Positions 7,128 through 10,051 of a stretch of DNA of 10,051 bases are shown one piece after another. The translations under genes and the position numbers were made by a program. The notes beneath the pieces are model-generated. The model was given only the letters and a program-made list of their open reading frames with translations, was not told where the DNA came from and ran no database searches. How positions within the stretch are numbered: the stretch's first letter is position 1; the number at the start of each line of letters is the position of its first letter. The DNA is from Oscillospiraceae bacterium (lineage in GTDB: Bacteria; Bacillota; Clostridia; Oscillospirales; Oscillospiraceae): NCBI GenBank assembly GCA_016293265.1, contig JAEDEN010000059.1, positions 1 through 10,051 of the forward strand, given 5' to 3'.

Positions 7128-7156
7128 CCACGCCCGGAGCGTGGATTTTTCTTTTT
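7128..7156 (+). terminator. Terminator after the 26-aa ORF
   Basis: CCACGC (7128-7133) pairs with GCGTGG (7139-7144) around a CCGGA loop, followed by A, five Ts, C and five more Ts. It begins four bases after the TAA. That placement suits either simple termination or ribosome-controlled attenuation. Confidence 0.78.
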
Positions 7157-7197
7157 CTGGGAAGGCGGAGCCTGCCGGAAAGCCTTTTCAGCAGCCT

Positions 7198-7228
7198 GGG
7201 CTGTCTCCTGCGGAGACGGCTTATTTTT
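7198..7228 (+). terminator. Second terminator-like hairpin
   Basis: GCTGTCTCC (7200-7208) pairs with GGAGACGGC (7212-7220) through nine pairs including one G-U, with a TGC loop. TTATTTTT follows. A competing small hairpin, CAGC/GCTG at 7192-7203, shares its left arm. Lying about 45 bases after the previous terminator, it may catch read-through or end a separate short RNA. Confidence 0.7.
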
Positions 7229-7232
7229 ATGA

Positions 7233-7289
7233 CCGGCGGAATCAACAAAGGATATGCCGCGGTCCCGCCCCGGGGGACCGCCGGATATG
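7233..7289 (+). other. GC-rich nested hairpin with flanking GGATATG repeats
   Basis: GCGGTCCC (7259-7266) pairs perfectly with GGGACCGC (7274-7281). An alternative pairing joins CCGGCGG (7233-7239) to CCGCCGG (7278-7284) and shares bases with the first, so the two compete or must branch-exchange. GGATATG occurs on both sides (7250-7256 and 7283-7289). No T run follows, so it is not a terminator. It resembles a structured RNA element, but I cannot match it to a known riboswitch or RNA class. Confidence 0.4.
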
Positions 7290-7299
7290 ACAATAGATG

Positions 7300-7371
7300 A
7301 AACTTCATGCGCACCGGCGCCCCTTCCCATGGCGGCACATCCCGGGGCGCATGGAGTTTTTGCCGTTTTTT
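7300..7371 (+). terminator. Third terminator-like hairpin, long stem
   Basis: AAACTTCATGCGC (7300-7312) pairs with GCGCATGGAGTTT (7347-7359) as 13 pairs with one G-U. After one mismatch the stem continues with CCGG/CCGG (7314-7317 with 7342-7345). T runs follow at 7357-7361 and 7366-7371. The loop of about 24 bases can pair further (CGCC/GGCG). The orientation suits plus-strand transcription only. Confidence 0.65.
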
Positions 7372-7396
7372 AGGGGTTCGGCAGGGCAGGAATCAC

Positions 7397-7447
7397 AATT
7401 CCAAAGAAATCAAGAGGTAATCTTCCTGATATTCTGGAATTTTTTTT
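7397..7447 (+). terminator. Fourth terminator-like hairpin
   Basis: AATTCCA (7397-7403) pairs with TGGAATT (7435-7441). Inside, GAAATC pairs with GATATTC with one bulged base, and AAGA pairs with TCTT around GGTAA. Eight Ts at 7440-7447 follow. The stem is AT-rich and interrupted, but the T tract is strong. It ends about 50 bases before the hppA -35, so it insulates hppA from upstream transcription. Confidence 0.62.
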
Positions 7448-7468
7448 GGGCAAAACGTAAAAAGCGTA

Positions 7469-7517
7469 ACGCTTGCGCATGGAATTGGAAAAATGTTACT
7501 TGAAAATGCGCAAGCGT
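7469..7517. repeat. Perfect 12-bp inverted repeat at the hppA promoter
   Basis: ACGCTTGCGCAT (7469-7480) and ATGCGCAAGCGT (7506-7517) are exact inverted copies separated by 25 bases, with centres 37 bp apart. A further AAGCGT just left of the first arm (7462-7467) forms AAGCGT-A-ACGCTT. The right arm lies entirely between the -35 and -10. The layout looks like paired operator half-sites for a repressor. It would also fold as an RNA stem if transcribed from upstream. Confidence 0.7.
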
Positions 7518-7527
7518 ATGCTAAAAT
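7500..7527 (+). promoter_or_regulatory. hppA promoter
   Basis: TTGAAA (7500-7505) and TAAAAT (7522-7527) have a 16-base spacer, and TG one base before the -10 makes it an extended -10. Each hexamer matches consensus at 5 of 6. Predicted initiation near 7534 leaves a leader of about 37 bases with AAAAGGAG at 7557-7564. The spacer is filled by one arm of the inverted repeat, so a bound regulator would block polymerase. Confidence 0.68.
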
Positions 7528-7571
7528 ATGAAAAAACGCGGATGCGCGAGAGCCTGAAAAGGAGTGGTTCT

Positions 7572-9692
<2,121 letters not shown>

Positions 9693-9704
9693 TTTTCTGA
9701 CTGG

Positions 9705-9739
9705 AAAAGCATCCCCGGCCATGCCGGGGATGCTTTTTT
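9705..9739 (+). terminator. hppA terminator
   Basis: A perfect 15-bp stem pairs AAAAGCATCCCCGGC (9705-9719) with GCCGGGGATGCTTTT (9723-9737) around a CAT loop. A T run covers 9734-9739. It lies 12 bases after the stop. Confidence 0.95.
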
Positions 9740-9800
9740 CTCTCTTTTCCCCCTCTGCCCACCCAGCATTTGCCGAATTTTGAATATTAAAGGAGGCTTT

Positions 9801-9817
9801 TGTAACAGGAATGTTAC
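9801..9817 (+). promoter_or_regulatory. WalR (YycF)-type direct-repeat binding site
   Basis: TGTAAC-AGGAA-TGTTAC fits the published WalR/YycF consensus TGTWAH-N5-TGTWAH at every defined position. The repeat is tandem with an 11-bp period (TGTAACAGGAA, then TGTTACAGGAA up to 9822), as expected for an OmpR/PhoB-family response regulator. It ends 6-11 bases before a TTGACA -35, a normal activator position. The same bases also read as the inverted repeat TGTAAC-N6-GTTACA, so a different dimeric regulator is possible. Confidence 0.6.
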
Positions 9818-9828
9818 AGGAATGGCGA

Positions 9829-9859
9829 TTGACAATCTGGAAAAATAGATATGCATAAA
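9829..9859 (+). promoter_or_regulatory. Distal promoter of the exported-protein gene
   Basis: A perfect TTGACA -35 (9829-9834) is followed, after 17 bases, by TGCATA (9852-9857) within ATATGCATAAAA. The -10 is weak, consistent with a need for an activator at the adjacent direct repeat. The leader to the ATG at 9978 would be about 115 bases. Confidence 0.5.
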
Positions 9860-9917
9860 AGGGAGACTATGGGATTGCTATATCCATTTGGCCGCCCTGT
9901 GCCCTGCTTTGGGAATC

Positions 9918-9945
9918 TTGGGCCTTGCGACCCTGTATATATAAT
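9918..9945 (+). promoter_or_regulatory. Proximal promoter of the exported-protein gene
   Basis: TTGGGC (9918-9923) and a perfect TATAAT (9940-9945) have a 16-base spacer. Initiation near 9952 would give a leader of about 26 bases containing GGAGGAGG. It could act with, or instead of, the distal TTGACA promoter. Confidence 0.5.
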
Positions 9946-9977
9946 GATTCAAGTTCAAATATGGAGGAGGAAAAAAC

Positions 9978-10051
9978 ATGAAAACAAGAAAACTGTTTTC
10001 AAGGGGACTGGCCGTGGCCTTGTCGGTGCTGATGCTCCTCGGCGCCGCACC
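9978..10051 (+). CDS. Exported protein, N-terminus only (partial)
   Basis: The window ends after 24 codons and two bases. The start reads MKTRKLFSRGLAVALSVLMLLGAAP. This is a classic signal peptide: basic n-region (K2, R4, K5, R9), hydrophobic core from about residue 10 to 22, and small residues (G-A-A) near the end that could precede a cleavage or lipobox site just outside the window. The ribosome site GGAGGAGG lies 7 bases upstream. The mature protein is not visible, so no function can be assigned. The WalR-like box upstream suggests a cell-wall hydrolase or other envelope protein, by analogy with the WalRK regulon. Confidence 0.8.
   Translation, partial: MKTRKLFSRGLAVALSVLMLLGAA

Noticed and set aside
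7259..7284. T-box or other known riboswitch suggested by the GCGGTCCC/GGGACCGC stem
   Set aside because: The T-box core sequence (AGGGTGGNACCGCG) is absent, as are fluoride riboswitch landmarks. hppA is not a typical T-box target.
6946..7338. Minus-strand frames of 119-130 codons across the hairpin region
   Set aside because: They have no ribosome site and no recognisable domain, are rich in Arg/Pro/Ser, and run through all the plus-strand hairpins. Treated as chance.
7473..7571. A 33-codon upstream extension of hppA
   Set aside because: The start overlaps the inverted repeat and the -35/-10 elements, has no Shine-Dalgarno sequence, and the family starts at the MENMFWIGFAG-like segment.
9801..9818. 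TnrA/GlnR-type site (TGTNA-N7-TNACA)
   Set aside because: The inverted arms are separated by 8 rather than 7 bases. The direct-repeat reading matches WalR exactly and has the right position for an activator.
9811..9858. 15-codon ORF beginning at ATG 9811
   Set aside because: Spacing from the AAAGGAGG at 9789-9796 is too long, and the frame overlaps the operator and the -35.

Overview
The window looks like chromosome of a GC-rich anaerobic Firmicute, most likely a gut Oscillospiraceae-type Clostridium (Flavonifractor/Oscillibacter-like). This is inferred from strong AAAGGAGG ribosome binding sites, the end of a pyruvate:ferredoxin oxidoreductase gene, a MurT/GatD-type pair, a membrane pyrophosphatase with the K+-dependent signature, and the GC-rich codon use. 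Nothing in the sequence names the species. No rRNA, tRNA, CRISPR array, insertion sequence or prophage was seen.

Layout. Positions 1-146 hold the 3' end of nifJ/por, followed by a strong terminator. Next comes a monocistronic EamA-type transporter gene (302-1240) with its own promoter. It converges, at a shared hairpin, on a five-gene minus-strand operon (6769 down to 1292). The operon order is membrane-anchored metallophosphoesterase, mnmG, cyclase-family hydrolase, murT-like ligase, gatD-like amidotransferase. Gaps are 9, -4, 0 and 1 bases, so the genes are almost certainly co-transcribed and translationally coupled. An extended -10 promoter lies just upstream of the operon.

Between the operon and hppA lie 802 bases (6770-7571) with no ordinary gene, but they are rich in structure. 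A compact unit comes first: promoter, strong ribosome binding site, 26-codon ORF, hairpin terminator. Three more plus-strand terminator-like hairpins follow. Last is an hppA promoter whose -35/-10 spacer contains one arm of a perfect 12-bp inverted repeat. hppA (7572-9692) encodes an ion-pumping membrane pyrophosphatase and ends at a strong terminator. At the right edge a gene for an exported protein begins (9978). Its upstream region holds an exact match to the WalR/YycF direct-repeat consensus just before a TTGACA -35.

The operon combines a tRNA modification enzyme with probable cell-envelope enzymes. Its most notable point is that the GatD-like subunit lacks both expected catalytic residues (Cys and His), and the partner MurT-like ligase also departs from the family at its C-terminal motifs. 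The pair may be an ammonia-using or repurposed MurT/GatD subtype. The other notable stretch is the 26-aa mini-gene and hairpin array upstream of hppA.
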